A DNA stretch of 64,000 bases, taken from the NCBI RefSeq assembly GCF_963675165.1, contig NC_087379.1, positions 4,481,442 through 4,545,441 on the forward strand. Reading direction: 5' to 3'. This stretch comes from Halichondria panicea (taxonomy: Eukaryota; Porifera; Demospongiae; Suberitida; Halichondriidae). The translations under genes and the position numbers were made by a program. Within the stretch, counting starts at the first letter, position 1. Every line of letters starts with the position of its first letter. The notes below the pieces were generated by a model. It had not been told where the DNA came from and ran no database searches. It saw only the letters and a list, made by a program, of their open reading frames with translations. Shown one piece after another: positions 34,222-48,400 of the stretch.

Positions 34222-35845
34222 ATGAGTATTGCTAATGTGAATTCCTCACAGACGCAATCCATGATGGAGAATCACCACAACTATGACCTGCTTACCAAGC
34301 ACAGAGAACAGCTTGTCTCTGGTCTCAAACCAGCTGAGGAGAAGCTGGACAGTATACAACGAGCACTGAAGTACTTTGACACAAGGGCTAAGGAACTTAA
34401 CGATCAGAGGGCTGCAATTGAAGTTGATATCCACAAAGAGATAGAAGAACAACATCAGCTGTTAAACGAAAGAACAGCAAAGCTTGTGGGAGAGCTAGAT
34501 ATGCTGACTCAGCAAAAACTGAAGGATCTGGTGGCACAGACTCAAGTAAAACTATCCGTATGTTTGGAATATGCTGAGGAGTGTCTCAAAGGCACTGACA
34601 GTGGTGAAGTATGCGAGCATATTTCCACTATTCAACCGGAGCCAGAGATAAACGCTATCATGGAGCTTAGTTACTAAAGGAAAAGAACCTCTCCAAGCAG
34701 CATGTCGAGATTTCCTAGAAATTGAGCATGGTGGTTCGTTCAGCTTTGAGAACAGCCTCACGACAGGAGATGGTCTGAAAACTGCTGTAACTGGAGAAAT
34801 AAAAGTTGTATCCTTCCAAGCAATGACCAAGAATAACGAAAAATTCAAAGGTACACTGGACCTCAAAGCTGAACTTGTGCATATCGAGACAAAAAAGAAA
34901 TTGAGATGTGAAGTGGTTAAGCAGCAAAATGGTAAACACGAGATCAACTATCACCCTATGAAACGAGGAAAGCATGAACTACATATCACTGTCAATGGGG
35001 ACGCAGTACGAGGCAGTCCATTCCTAATATCTGTAACATTGGGGAAATTAGCTAAGCCTTCCCGAGTTATATACGGTTTGGATGGACCACGAGGCACTGT
35101 CTTCAATAATAAGGGACAGTTGATCGTTATTGAAGGTCCTTTTACACAAACTGTCTCTGTATTGACACCAGAGGGTGAGAAAATACAAACGTTTGGACAG
35201 CTGAATGGTGCATTTGGAGTAACGGTGGATAAAGACGACAACATCTATGTAGTGGAAAGTACTAATCGTCGTATAAACAAGTTCTCATCGAATGGAGAGC
35301 TTGTGGCAGCAGTTGATAGTCCAGGCAGTACCACGTGCACTGGATGCCTGTTTGGTATCTGTTATAACAGAATAGAGAACAACTTGTATGTGCTTAGCTT
35401 TCCTACGATACAAGTTCTCTCTACTGAACTAAAGTTCGTACGATGTTTTGGCATATCTGACAATGGAAACTAATCATTTAATAGTGCAGCATATGGAACC
35501 AAATCATTTAATAGTGCAGCATTTGATAGCGCCAACAATCTCTATGTGACTAAACGTAATCGAGTACTAGTCTTCAATGCTGAACGTCAATTTTTGAGAG
35601 CATTCTCACAAAAGCATGATAGTCAGGACCAGGATAATCTCTTTGCCATTGCCATCGACAGCAGTGACACAGTGTACGTGAGCAACAATTGTGTTGTGAT
35701 TTTGTTCACATCTGAGGGAGACTACATCACCACTTTTGGTGTAGGTGGGTGGAAAATTTGGTGGGAAATTTACGGACTCTCTATTGATTGTAATGACGCA
35801 GTTGTTGTATCTGATTGTAGCAACGGCCGACTGCAGACATTTTAA
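34222..35845 (+). pseudogene. Coiled-coil–filamin–NHL protein (TRIM-NHL-like), copy 2, frameshift plus stop
   Basis: Same single-exon architecture as 11199–12814. The coiled coil is intact here, including the place where copy 1 lost a base. Instead, one extra T at about 34666 (gagcttagtt versus gagctagtt) shifts the frame at the end of the coiled coil and stops at 34677. A separate nonsense change (TAA at 35471–35473, GAA in copy 1) cuts the propeller. There are small in-frame differences (NRRINK for NPNHRINK; an extra 12 bp near 35755 giving WKIWWEIYG). Two lesions make loss of function likely. Confidence 0.85.
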
Positions 35846-36296
35846 ACAAGCCTACAACTGAAAAGTGACTGTTATTGCTGTTATTGCTTATAATTATAGT
35901 TTACCCATAATTATAGTTTACCCATGCATGCATTTTGTTGTTGTCTCCTATCAGTTACATGTAGCAGCACGAAGAAATTGTATAATGATGAAGTTATTCT
36001 CTTAATTATTCAATTACACAAGACCACAGGCAAATAGAACAAAGTAGCCTCAACTTCCCTAACAGCATAATATACAATTGAATGACATGATGTACTGTGC
36101 TCATCACAAAATTCAATGTACAAGGTAGTATACAATACAATGTAGGTGGCTGGCTATTGACTGATTGATTCAGTCACATAATTATATATAGCTGTTATAA
36201 ATTTTCTAACCTTCTGCACAATTTCAAATGTATATGATAGTCATTAGTTCTATGAAACACAACTAATATTATAACATAACTTGACATTCATTAATT

Positions 36297-36348
36297 CTAA
36301 AATGGAGTTTCACTGTCTCTTTGCTTTCGATTTGTAGTCTAAAGGGAG

Positions 36349-36409
<61 letters not shown>

Positions 36410-39400
36410 CGTGCGTGTGAAACATGCAGAGAAAGAACTATTGCACCGGTACTGTACGAGGTTTTGCAAAATATTTTCAACATTAAAAAGGAGAGCATTC
36501 CCCATTATGTGATTTACCACAGATAATGTTACAGATATGCGGGTACTACAGTAGGTTAAGCGATATAAAAAAACGCTCAACCCCTTCAACACATTTTTTC
36601 TGGTGTTGCAAAACCCTATATAGACTAGTAGTAAATGCCTTACCGCTGGCTTTTTGTAGACGGTGCTGTAGGCATCTCTCAAGAGAGCGTACGGGAAACA
36701 AGATTCCAGGAGATCCCTGGTGAGGAAGGGGGACTCCTCCACAATCTGCAAGAGTATGAGACAAGTAATTTAACATAATAACGCTACACCCAGGAGTAAT
36801 AACCACTATCACTAAATCTGACCTGACACTGACCTACAAAACACACCACAGTTACATCAAAACAGTAAATTTTAGTTACAAGCCATGAATTCAATGGAGA
36901 AAGATTCTGAAGAGACTGCAACAGCCTTCAATGTGGGTCAAACTAGCCATAACTCGAGAAAAAAGCGGAAGATAACAATCTGACATAGAGTCAAACTAAA
37001 GTGACTGTGTCTACTTACCAGGTCTAGAAGAAGGTAAATGGCCTCTCTTGCTTTGGGTGCATCCTTTTCTTTTTCCGTCTCTTTGGCAAGTGTCATGATA
37101 CGGGAGCTGGTGAACTGGAGGGCGGAACATTCAGTTACAAACCAAAACCAAAACCAACAATACAAACATAATATATCAGCAGTGAATGGTCACAATTAAG
37201 TTTATGATGCCCAAAAATTGATACAGTTTTGCGCATGTATATAGAGAGCACATGTACATACACTACAAAAAATGTGATTAACATGAAAATAACTGAACAG
37301 CTAGTCAGATTTCATAGTTAGTGTCGCACACTTACCACTAAGAACTCCTTCATTCTGTCCTTCTGTTCCTTGTCCCCATAGTAAGCAAAGATTGCTCCAG
37401 GCAATGACGTGATGGCGACAGCCAGACAGTGAGCGTTGTTCTCATGTCCCTCAAAAAATGGTAGGTAGGTGGAGTCTGGCTTAAAGGCGAGGTCGGGCAA
37501 AGTCACACCCAGGAACACCATGTACAGGCTCCAAATCATGTGGTCTTCTTTAGACTTGTCTGCATGGGGAGCAATAAATTATTTTGCTAAGCTAGATCTA
37601 CTGCACGTAATACACACACGTATGATGTTAAATTGTGTACATGTAGTTTAAGTTGTATTATACATGTGTACACGAGATATTTAAGTGAGAAAATGTGAAC
37701 TGTGAACTATGTGATGTCCAACTCACCACACTGTGATCTGAGCGCACTATAGAGAAGGGGGTCCACATCACAAGGCACACCAGCTGCAATCGCCATTTGA
37801 TCAGCAACCTAATGGTGAGACAATGAGCAGCTAATAATAAATACATGTACTTGTATAGGTAGGTACCTCTGTAAGGGCGCAACAAAAGGACTAGCCTCGT
37901 CCTGAGGCCAATTCGAAAACGGAATGAGAAAATAGGCCTGCATGGTTTCCTTTCATTCAGATTCAAATGACTATTATTACTTCTGTGCCATGAACAACTT
38001 AGCAGGAACTGTGTTAGGCATGTTTTATCATGATGTGCTGCCATGTATCTTATCACAGTAATAATCATGTGTTGATTGTTGTACAGTTCAGATTTTGTCT
38101 GACTTACTTCCCACCTTTTGTTCTATGAACAACTTAGCAGGAACTGTGTTAGGCATGTTTTATCCTGATGTGCTCTTATCAGTAATAATCATGTGTTGAT
38201 ATTGTACAGTTTAGAATTTTTCACTTTCCACCTTTTGTTGTGGATTAGCCCCCTGGGATCTGACTGATTTCTAGAATATTTTGCAGGGTAAAAAACCTTT
38301 GGGAATGAGCCAAATCAGCAGAAAATTTGACCCAACTATTGCGTTCTGGAAAGGATGTATTTACTAGTTAGGTTTTGCAGATTTAATTGTTACGAATTGA
38401 TCAACCCTCGCAAAGTTCGCAAATGTTTAATGCTCGCAAAACATTCGGTATACATACCTTTGTTATAGTTGAATTCAGTACTAGTAATAGTTGCATTTCA
38501 TTTTTGAATTAATGTTTGAGTCTGAAACAATAGGAACAGCCTACATGTAAATACTTATGGTTGTGAGAAGAATCCAGCAAACTGGGCCTAGTAGCACTTT
38601 ATATTTGTCTACTAGAAGCTTATAGTAGCCCAAACATCTGCATGACGATCTACCCTCTGACACTGGAAGCAGCGCTAGCATGCTCCCTGTCTGCAATATC
38701 TTTGCTATGATCTAGCTAGTTACATGTATAGCTCCAGCATGCTCCCTGTCTGCAATATCTTTGCTATGATCTAGCTAGTTACATGTATAGCTCCAGCATG
38801 CTCCCTGTCAGCAGTATCTTTGCTTAGCTACATGTACAGCTCCAGTAATGGTGGGTATTACATGTACATAAGACAGTTCACGCTCAGACACTTTTCGTTT
38901 CTTTAGAGAAAAATAGGCCTGAGGACAAGGTTACAAGCCCTTGCTCTAAGGAGAAATGGTAACTACACTATGTATCGTCAAACTTGGTTTGGTAAAGATC
39001 ATCACACACACTTTCAATATACACGTACTGTATAGACTTACAGTGGAGGTCTTGTCCGGTAGGTTCTGTTTGAAGTCAACAATGGAGCTGAGTATGAAGG
39101 GCACTCGTTGGGAGAGCACATTATTGAGGGCTACCAGGGTCAGTTTACGAAATGCCATGATGATGCCCACAATAACCGTACGGGCCAGTAGATCCTCAGA
39201 ACCTAGGCTCCGGAAAAGTACGTAAAGGGTAGGCTGTGCTAACTATTGCTTCAACTTACTCTTGACTTTCTTGATGACTTCATAGTATATCTCGGGTTTG
39301 TCTCTATTGCTATGCAGTGCGTGGAGCGAGTCCTGGTTGGCAACCACGAGCTTTTTGATCTCTTTCACCTGACCACTCACCTATTAGCATGTGTGGAGAG

Positions 39401-42400
39401 AGTAGCCATGCATTAGAGCATTTCTACGTACATGTACATGTACTCTTGTCACCCTTTGGATTAGTGCCTAGATACTAATTGGCCGCACACAGTGAAGCAC
39501 GTCATCTTTCAGGTATAATAGTGTGTATGGTAAGCAATGCAGTACAGTGCAATACCCACTCACCTGATCCATCAACTTCTCTCCTAGGAAGCGAATACCG
39601 TACGGACCAATCACAGCAGCTAGAGCCTCAAGCTCTGTGTGTGTGTGTGTGTGTGGGTGTGTGGGTGGGGGGAGCAAAGAGGGCAGAACTCAACACCTTA
39701 AAAAGGACTTAGACACTATTTTTACATGGCATGCGCATAGCATAACTATTTCAGGAGCAGGGTTATACATGTACATTAGAGGTCCTACATGTATCATTAC
39801 TAGCCTACATGTAGGTTCAACATTGCTGATTTCCCTAAGGAGCCCGCCTTCTGCATAGTCATCATGCAGTTCTCTTATCAGTAATAATCAACATTGCTGT
39901 GCAGTTAAGATTTTGACACATTAATTTTGTCCAGTTATCATACTTTTCAGGCAATAAATAATTCAGGACCAGGGTTAATTAGAGGTCCTACATGTACATG
40001 TATGAAGTATTTCATACAGCACTATAAGTATACATGCTTTAGAGTACATGTAGGTTCAACGTCTAGTTGGGAGCAATGCAAATATTCTGAAATGGTATTC
40101 ACCAAAATACGTACCTCTAAGGTCAGTGAATTCCTCGGCTTTGAATGCATGGACACCTTTGCTGACAAAGCACCTCCGGCTCCTGCTGTAGCAAATACCA
40201 CCAGCTGCCACCCTCTTCAGCAGTGTGTTGGTGTACCTGTGAGCAATACAGCAAGCACACATTGTATTTATACATGTACATAAAAGATCATTATACTCGT
40301 CCTATTATGGGCTGCATAACTATATGAAGCATTGTTGTAAATTCATATGTACATATAGAGACATAATTTTTATAATGGTACTTGTTATTGAGATTCAATA
40401 AGGGCTCAACGAGCACAAACAGACTATTCAGTGATACATAATTCAGTGTCCAAAAACAACACAAGTGTTCCTTTAAACACACACGTACCATCCGGTGTAT
40501 GCTGATGCTATGGTAGACTCCCCCTTGCTGTCCAGAGGCTGGGTCTCCTGCAGTAGCACTGCCGTCAGCACGCGAGTCATATCTATGTTCACGTAGAGCT
40601 CTAGTGTTCGCAGAGACGCCATGTACGACTCTATACGAGCCAAGACCTCTGACGGACGAGCTATCTCCTGTGTCTCTGAGTTATAGGAGAGCATCGAGAC
40701 TACGTGCCTGTGTGTGGGGGGGAAGGGGGTGGTCAGTAAATAGAAGCTGTATATAATATAGTTACACGATTAAGCAACTCCAAAGTGTTGAAACGATCGT
40801 CAGAATATTTCTTATGTACGCATCTAGACACAATTAAAGCATAGTTGCAAACATTAACCGTTAAGTGAGTATTCATCTAACACAAGAGACTCACTTCATG
40901 AAGAGGTCCTCGAGATGTGAGACGAGGTACTCCCTCGGTACGAACGTGTGCTCCCAGGCCGTGATGGAGGGGAAGCAGTTGACGGAGAACGATAGGCCCA
41001 CCAAAGTCTGCAGTACGCTGTCCACTCTAAGGGGAGAGAAGGAACAGGGTGGGGTGTAGGCATGTACGAGATAGGATATTTTGATCAGTAGTAGGTTTAA
41101 GTATTAAAGCTCGTGTATGAATCAATGAAATTCCTGCGGGAACACATAAATCTCCACATTTATTCATCATGCATTGTTACCTGACAGTCTCCTCCCTGGT
41201 TCTGCGATAGCTCTCTTCTCCCGGCTGTGATGGAGTTTGGACGGCCACAGCTTTTTTCTTGGTCAGCTTGTGAGCATGCGTCTGCAATAATTAATCATTA
41301 CCAGATAAAAGAGGTTTAGAGTGTCCAATGACATAGAATATACCATCTCATGATAAAGTATTTCTTTGTGCCGCAGTTTCAATGGGACTATACCAGCCTC
41401 GACTCAATTTAATTGTACGATATAAAAAGATGCGACACGACAGCTACTCGCATAAATAGCATTGGTTAGTTATCAAGCATACATTTCTAGCACTAAATGT
41501 ACATTCAATCAAGAGGGCAGAGTATGTGTAGATAAACGAACAGAATATCAATAATTTTAGTACATGTGTTACAACTATATACCCGGAGATTTTCAGTGCA
41601 TGCAACGCCCAGGTACATACTACAGCACTGACTGTGTGTGTCACTCACCTGGTTGTAGTAAGAGCTGGCATTGGCAACCTTTAGCTGGTCGTCGAGGTTC
41701 ATCCTATCTGAGGACAGCTGGCCCAACACCAACTTGACCTCCTTGGCTATCAGCTCCAGAAAGTGGTTGACTGAATTCACAGCCCGATCACCAATGTTGA
41801 TACGCTGTCAGTGTGCATAATTATAAGTGTATTATTAAATTCGAAAAGGTAAAAATAACAAATAAACTGTCTGAGGAGGCATGCAGGCACTTCCTCTTAA
41901 AGGAGGTTCTATGAAGTTACCCAAAATGTAATATCTTCATACACACAATACTTTATCACAAAAAAATGCACATGTACATTGCGAACGCCGCTAACTGCTC
42001 ACCTCCTCCGGACAAAAGGGGCTGGTTGAGTTAAGGAACTCCCCACAGATGACCGGGAACGCTATGATGTAGCGGACTTGAGACAGGTTCTTCATGCAAC
42101 GATTGAACTCATTCTCAAATTGACGATAGAAAAAGCTGTGGAGGGAATATACGTATTGTGCATCAATATACATGTACTGACACTACCTGTATAGGGTGGT
42201 TAATCAGCTACAGTTAACAATAATGTCTCTCCTTTGCAGTAAGGTTGTCCTTAGACTAGTGTTTAAAGTACGGTGCCTATACTTTGGAGGTTCCATAAAA
42301 TTGTACATATACGTTCTATTGTATGCGCATTGTCTGTGAGCTTAGGCAAAAACACGACACAGTACAACCTACAAGCAACTCCATGCATGCTCACTTTGAC

Positions 42401-45400
42401 ACACTATTTTAACAACTGTGGTGAACCCAGAACCTTACCACATGAAGGAGAGGTCCGTCTGCTCGATGAGCAGCTCCTGAAAGTTGTCCACCATCTTGGA
42501 GTGCACCACCACCCCATTCATGGCCGGGGCAAGGTTTCCGTTCTCGTTGTCCTTGAGACTGTGTGTCGTACGTGGGGGGGAGGTAGCATGAAAGAGTAGT
42601 CACACACAAATACACCAAACTGTATCATGAGCAGCATATGGCTTCCAAATTCAAAAGCGAGAGCAAACAATTCAGGATGAACAAAATCAAACAAAATTTA
42701 AGTGCATGTATGCACTCCATATAAAATGGACCACAATACCTTTTCACTATACCTCAGCTCACAGAACTAACCACTCCACACACAACACCTCACACCCCAT
42801 ACCTAACACTCACCTGAGGGCAGCTTTGTTGACAGAGGTGAGACACTGAAATCGAAACCAGTCTAGTCTGAGAGCCTGGAAGTCAAACTCAGGTCTCTCC
42901 GCGTTTTCTTTGCCCTGGAGGCGTGCCAGAGTGTCCACGAACGAGGTCATCAAGAGGGACTCCTCCTCTGGACACACTTGGATACCCTATAGATATATAT
43001 ACAAGTATAAAAAAGCCGTAAGTGGACATATTATGTTCTAGACAAATAAAAAAAAATAGCAGTACACATGCACATGTACATAGCCAACAAATGTATGCAT
43101 GACATGCTTGCTCACCATGACAACATTCCTCATAAGCTGTGCGTCAAAGCCTGACATGTACCTCAGGTAGTAGTTGAGTATAACGCGATGGTGCTTGTTA
43201 ACCAGAGCTAAAGTGAGGGTTTAACAAATAGTAACTCTAGTTTTGAGTCATTTTAATCTAGAAACGTATTGCGTCTTGGTACTACATACATGTACTGTAA
43301 AAGAAGCCTTTGAGGGTAATATCTTAGAACTACGTATGTTCTACTGATAAAATAGCATATAATGCACAATTTAAATTTCTGGTCGTAGTTCCGGAAGTAC
43401 ATAAAAAACCATTAAATGGGTACTTTTCAGTAGTGCAATGTTGAAGAGCAGCTCTGGGAGTGCCGAGTCACTGTAGTCGTCCGGATTGGGTCTGTGTTTG
43501 CTCTTAGGGGGTGCCATGTTGTTGTGCTTGAACAGCCAGAACACCTCGTCTCTGGCCAGCGTCAGTGCAGTAATCACCGTCACTGCCTGTGTGTGTGTAT
43601 GTGTAGTATTATTCGGATAAAGTTTATTCCACCATAAAATTGTGTCACTCCTTTGTACCATACTATTTCGTGCATGGCTAAAGCTATAACATCCGGAATT
43701 CACAGTTGTAATGACACATACAGACACTTGTCTATTGTGTAAGCTTCTGAGGTAATTTCAATAGTCAAATCAAACACACCATACACATTACCATGCCCGA
43801 TTCACCTGACCACCGTATCACTATGACTATAAATGGGCTCATTTGTGCCACAGCGATAAATAAACTTCAAGGGGCAAAGCTCATCTTATTAAATACACTA
43901 ATTCACTCGCTAGGTTGATATCTTTTGCCATAAACACAAATTGCTAAATGAATGGTATACGATGTGAGTGTGTGTGTGATGTGCTTTGAAATAATATTAG
44001 TCCCCACTATCAAAAGTAAAAATTCCCAAAAACGGGTGTGACTATAATGTTGACAATTAGTATTTGACACCAAATAGGAAGTCCCAAAAATTGGCATACA
44101 TGTATGCATGAGCTTTAGACCCAACAAAAACACATTCCTAATGCAATCCCACGACCTCAGTATAATTATGTGACATTAAAGTACTTACTAGTAAAGTAGG
44201 CCCATCAAACGTTTCACAAATGACACTACTATAATGAACACTGTCACACATTAGTTGACACCCATGCATGCACGGTATAAGGAGTTACTACTATTGCACC
44301 AAACCTATAATTTTATCAGTCTAGTACTCGAACGTGCATGCTGCAATCCTGCATGATTGGTGGCAATGAAACAATAAACAATTGTTACAAACTTAAGGTA
44401 CAAACCAGAGGAGGTTGAACGCACATCATCATGGCGCACCCATTCTACACTGTATGTGATAACAGGAGGATAATTATGAGGAGATGGAGCATCATGTGAT
44501 AACAGCAGCATAATTATGAGGAGATGGAGCGTCTTACTACACAGATTCCTTATCGTCCTACTGTATACAAACATTGCCATAATTATAATATGTTAAACCG
44601 CTAAGTGCTGCTAAGATTATTCATTGTACTCACTATTATTAGATCAAACGTTAAAGAATACATTTGGGGTCAAAGGTGAAATGCATAAGCTAGATCAGTG
44701 TAGTACAAAAACTGAACACCAAAAAGAAAGGTAGTCCAACCTCCTTTGCTGAAAGTCATAACTTTTACATGCTCACACAAAAAAGTCTGAAAGTGTTGAA
44801 AACTTTCTTCAGCTATATGTGGCACCTGATAAGTCCTCGTGCCTATTTCATAACAATTTGGCTCTCAATAGTCTCAGTATGTAGCATCCGTCTTGGAAAA
44901 CACACAAACAATTCTCGGTTGTTGGGAAAGAGCTAGAGGTACATAGCGTTTTTTTCGTTTTAGAAGCCTATGTCATAGGCTATGTACTAAGACAGCCTAG
45001 CTAAGTAGTGCTCTGGATCACACATGTCCTCAAGTATGGAAATGAAGTGTAAGTTAATCAGCAGTTTTGTTATACTGACAGTAAGACAATTGTTTGTCTC
45101 CTAAACCGTTTCCAGCCTGGATTTTCTTTCCACGTTGGAGTAGACAGCCTCAAGTAAAACCGGGGCAACACGGATGGTTAGTCGAGGTCACTTCCGTTTC
45201 CAATCTCTCTTTTCCTTTATCTTTGCTATAACGCAACACTATTATGGCATCCAAGTAAGCAGGCTCAGATGTCACTAACAAACAAACCAACAGACTAGTA
45301 TACCCGCTGGCCGCGGCACGGCCTCCCTCGGGTAACTAGACCTAAATCAGTGTAATGAAAAAGCTGGAGTATATGCATGCACGGTAGTCCAACCTTCTTT

Positions 45401-48400
45401 ACCTTTACATGTTATACTAAAAATATGTCGAAAAGTTTATTCATTATGTAACATTTGTTTTGGAATCCTTTTAGCAGGTAATTTAGGAAGGTGCGACTAC
45501 TACTAGACCGCCTCTGGCTATACCTGCTGCGTCTCTTACACGTACCTCTTGCAGCAATAAACAGTGGAAGTTCTAAACATCGAGGTGCCTATTGGATGTA
45601 TTCAATTGGATTCTTAAAATTAAGAGAAAACGTGATAAAGCTTGCATGATGGTGGACGCCTGTCGTCTAGCCTCCTCTGGGTAAAAACATTATCATCACT
45701 AGAACACAAGTACAAATTGCACTATGGTACTAATTACCCTACATTTCCCAAACAACACCAAGAGCAACACTCACTACAGAACACAGACATAAGCCGAAAG
45801 TCCCAATAATTGTTGATTATACAAAAATGTATTCTTAAATAGCTAAAATTTCACCAGTAGTCAAGTAGGCGCTACTGAAAATTCCCAAATGTTTTCAGAA
45901 CACACACATAAGCCGAAAGTCCCAATAATTGTTGATTATACAAAAATGTATTCTTAAATAGCTAGAATTTCACCAGTAGTCAAGTAGGCGCTACTGAAAA
46001 TTCCCAAATGTTTTTCATAATTATACCTGATAAAAGGAATGCACTCACACTACATGTATAAGTGAAGGCTATAAAAATGGCATGGATGCACTCAAGCTGT
46101 ATACACACAACTGAAGACCGCTTATCAGTACTACTACTAAAGCAATGCAATTTGTTGTTCTTTCCTCATTTCTGTTTATGCTGGGCATAGCCCACGCAGA
46201 GATTGCCATGTCTCCAACAGATACGGCTATCTCCACTATCAACAAGGCTGCACAACTAGCATCAACCATGACAACTACCGACACTCGAGCCAGGAGATCC
46301 GTAAATCTCAGACGACTATCCAATAAAGAGTTCAATCAATGTCAAACAATAGCTAATAGGGTTGGCTGTGAGACAGGCCTTCAGGAGGACCTTTACACTC
46401 TGGCACTGGAATGCCAGCAGCAAGACACCGCTACTGTAGCTCAGTTTATTTGTGGAATCAATAATGAGAATGGTCTATACTGCGGTCAAGGATTGGAGAT
46501 AAGCCAACAGTTTGAAGAAGAAACATCGTCCAATTGCCGATCGCTTTCATCTTGCTCATCCAGCTGTCAAAACTCGATCACCCGTATTCGAGACCAACTA
46601 GGCTGTTGTTCTGGTCACTGGACAAATTCGTTAGCTGGCAGCCAAACAAACCTTGATGGGGCATTCTGGTCAGTTTGTGGTGTGAGCACAGGTGAACTGT
46701 GCCCTATCCCAACATACAACTCCACCGTTACATCCCGATTTTGCACACTAGCCGAAACCAATCGAATCCTCTTCTCTCGCCGATGCATGCAGAGTACATC
46801 AGGAATAGCAGTCGAAACACTTGCTAACACTACTGGCTGTGGAGGAGTAGCCAAGATCCATGTTGAAATATGCAGTGTCAATTCTAACGGAGATTTCTGC
46901 AGTCTAAAAACTGATCAAAGTACGGTAACAAACATGATTGAAAACTGTGCACAAAACGTAGTCTCTGGAACTGGTTGTTCTTCCGTATGCAGATCTTCCA
47001 TGATAGCACTTCGTAACGAGTTTGGATGCTGTATCAACAGTCTTTTCAATGGCACTACCATTCGAGTTGCTCCTATATCAGGCGCAAATCAAGTACTTCA
47101 ATTCTTCACCAACAGTTTCTGGTCGAGATGCAATGTTTCTCCTCCTGGTATGTGTGAGAGCCCTCTGTTGTTGCCCGAGATTAGAGACAATGGAGGAGTC
47201 AAGACCAGTGGTGTGATCAGCATAGTGCTGATAGTTGCACTAGCTGCTTTGTTTCTTTGAGACACTAAAACATACAGTGTAATATAACTATGTAAGAACT
47301 ACACACTTTATGTAAGAAAAATTAGTGCTGTGACTTTATAAATATTATTGTGATTAACTGATATCATGATTTGTTCATTCGACCACTAGCATATCTGTTT
47401 CTGAACAGGCACACAAATACACGCAGCTAAAGCAGGTCTCTGAAATTTTGCTCTTTCTATATGCCATGACTAATATAGGAGGATTGCACTACACAGTATA
47501 TGTCACAAGCATGCATAGTATAAGTACTATTAGAACACCTAGCCAAGATTAAGTGCTTTAAACTGTGTGTCGAGGGTGAACTCGAGGTTAACGTGGCGCA
47601 AGAGGCACAGCCGAGTGTGTATTATGTATTGAGAGTCCATTCGAGTGCACCAGCATTTAAAAATACGCGATATTGGCTAAGTGTGTTCTAAGGATTTAGT
47701 GCTGTCATGTGATCTCTAGCAGCCTGCCATTTGTACAGCTTGACCAGTGTTCTGTTCTACCTGGCTACATCTGAATCCATTTCTCAATTTACTTGTAAAG
47801 CACACTTAATTACGTGTGTGCATTAACAACTTAAAGCACACTTAAAGTGTTATTTGAAGCATGGTCAGATGACTAGGTGGAGATCATGAGATGAGCACTG
47901 TCAGTAATATATACTTGTAATAATTATTGTTCCATTCCAATATTACAAGCTAGGTTTATTCTGATTCAATAATTATTGTGAATTGAAAATACTGGATTGG
48001 CTCTGGATGTGATGCAACCATGCAGAGCTGGTACGCGGCCAACTATACCTCAAGATGGTTTATGGAAAGCAAATTAATGTGTGACTAGTCCCCAACCTTA
48101 TAATTTATATAGCTTCAAAAACAAAATATGATATTTGTTTATGCGTTAAATATCGTGATTCGAATGGAAATGCACCAGGTCCCAATTGGGTGATACAAAT
48201 ATACACGACATGATAGCTGCATGCATGCTCACATAAATAGCATTAGTTAGCACGGCAACCTACATTCCATTAAGAGCAACCAACTATGCATATAACAGTA
48301 AGCTATTCAGGGGGTACAATGCAGGTTTTTTGACTAATGGCGTGCTTCTAAAAGCCACGTTTTTTAGCTTTTGTTCACTTTTTGCCGCTTTAATATCAAA

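Noticed and set aside
36269..36751. 160-codon minus-strand ORF across the copy-2 microsatellite
   Set aside because: It reads through an intron with a good donor (GCG then gtaagg) between two NCKAP1 exons.
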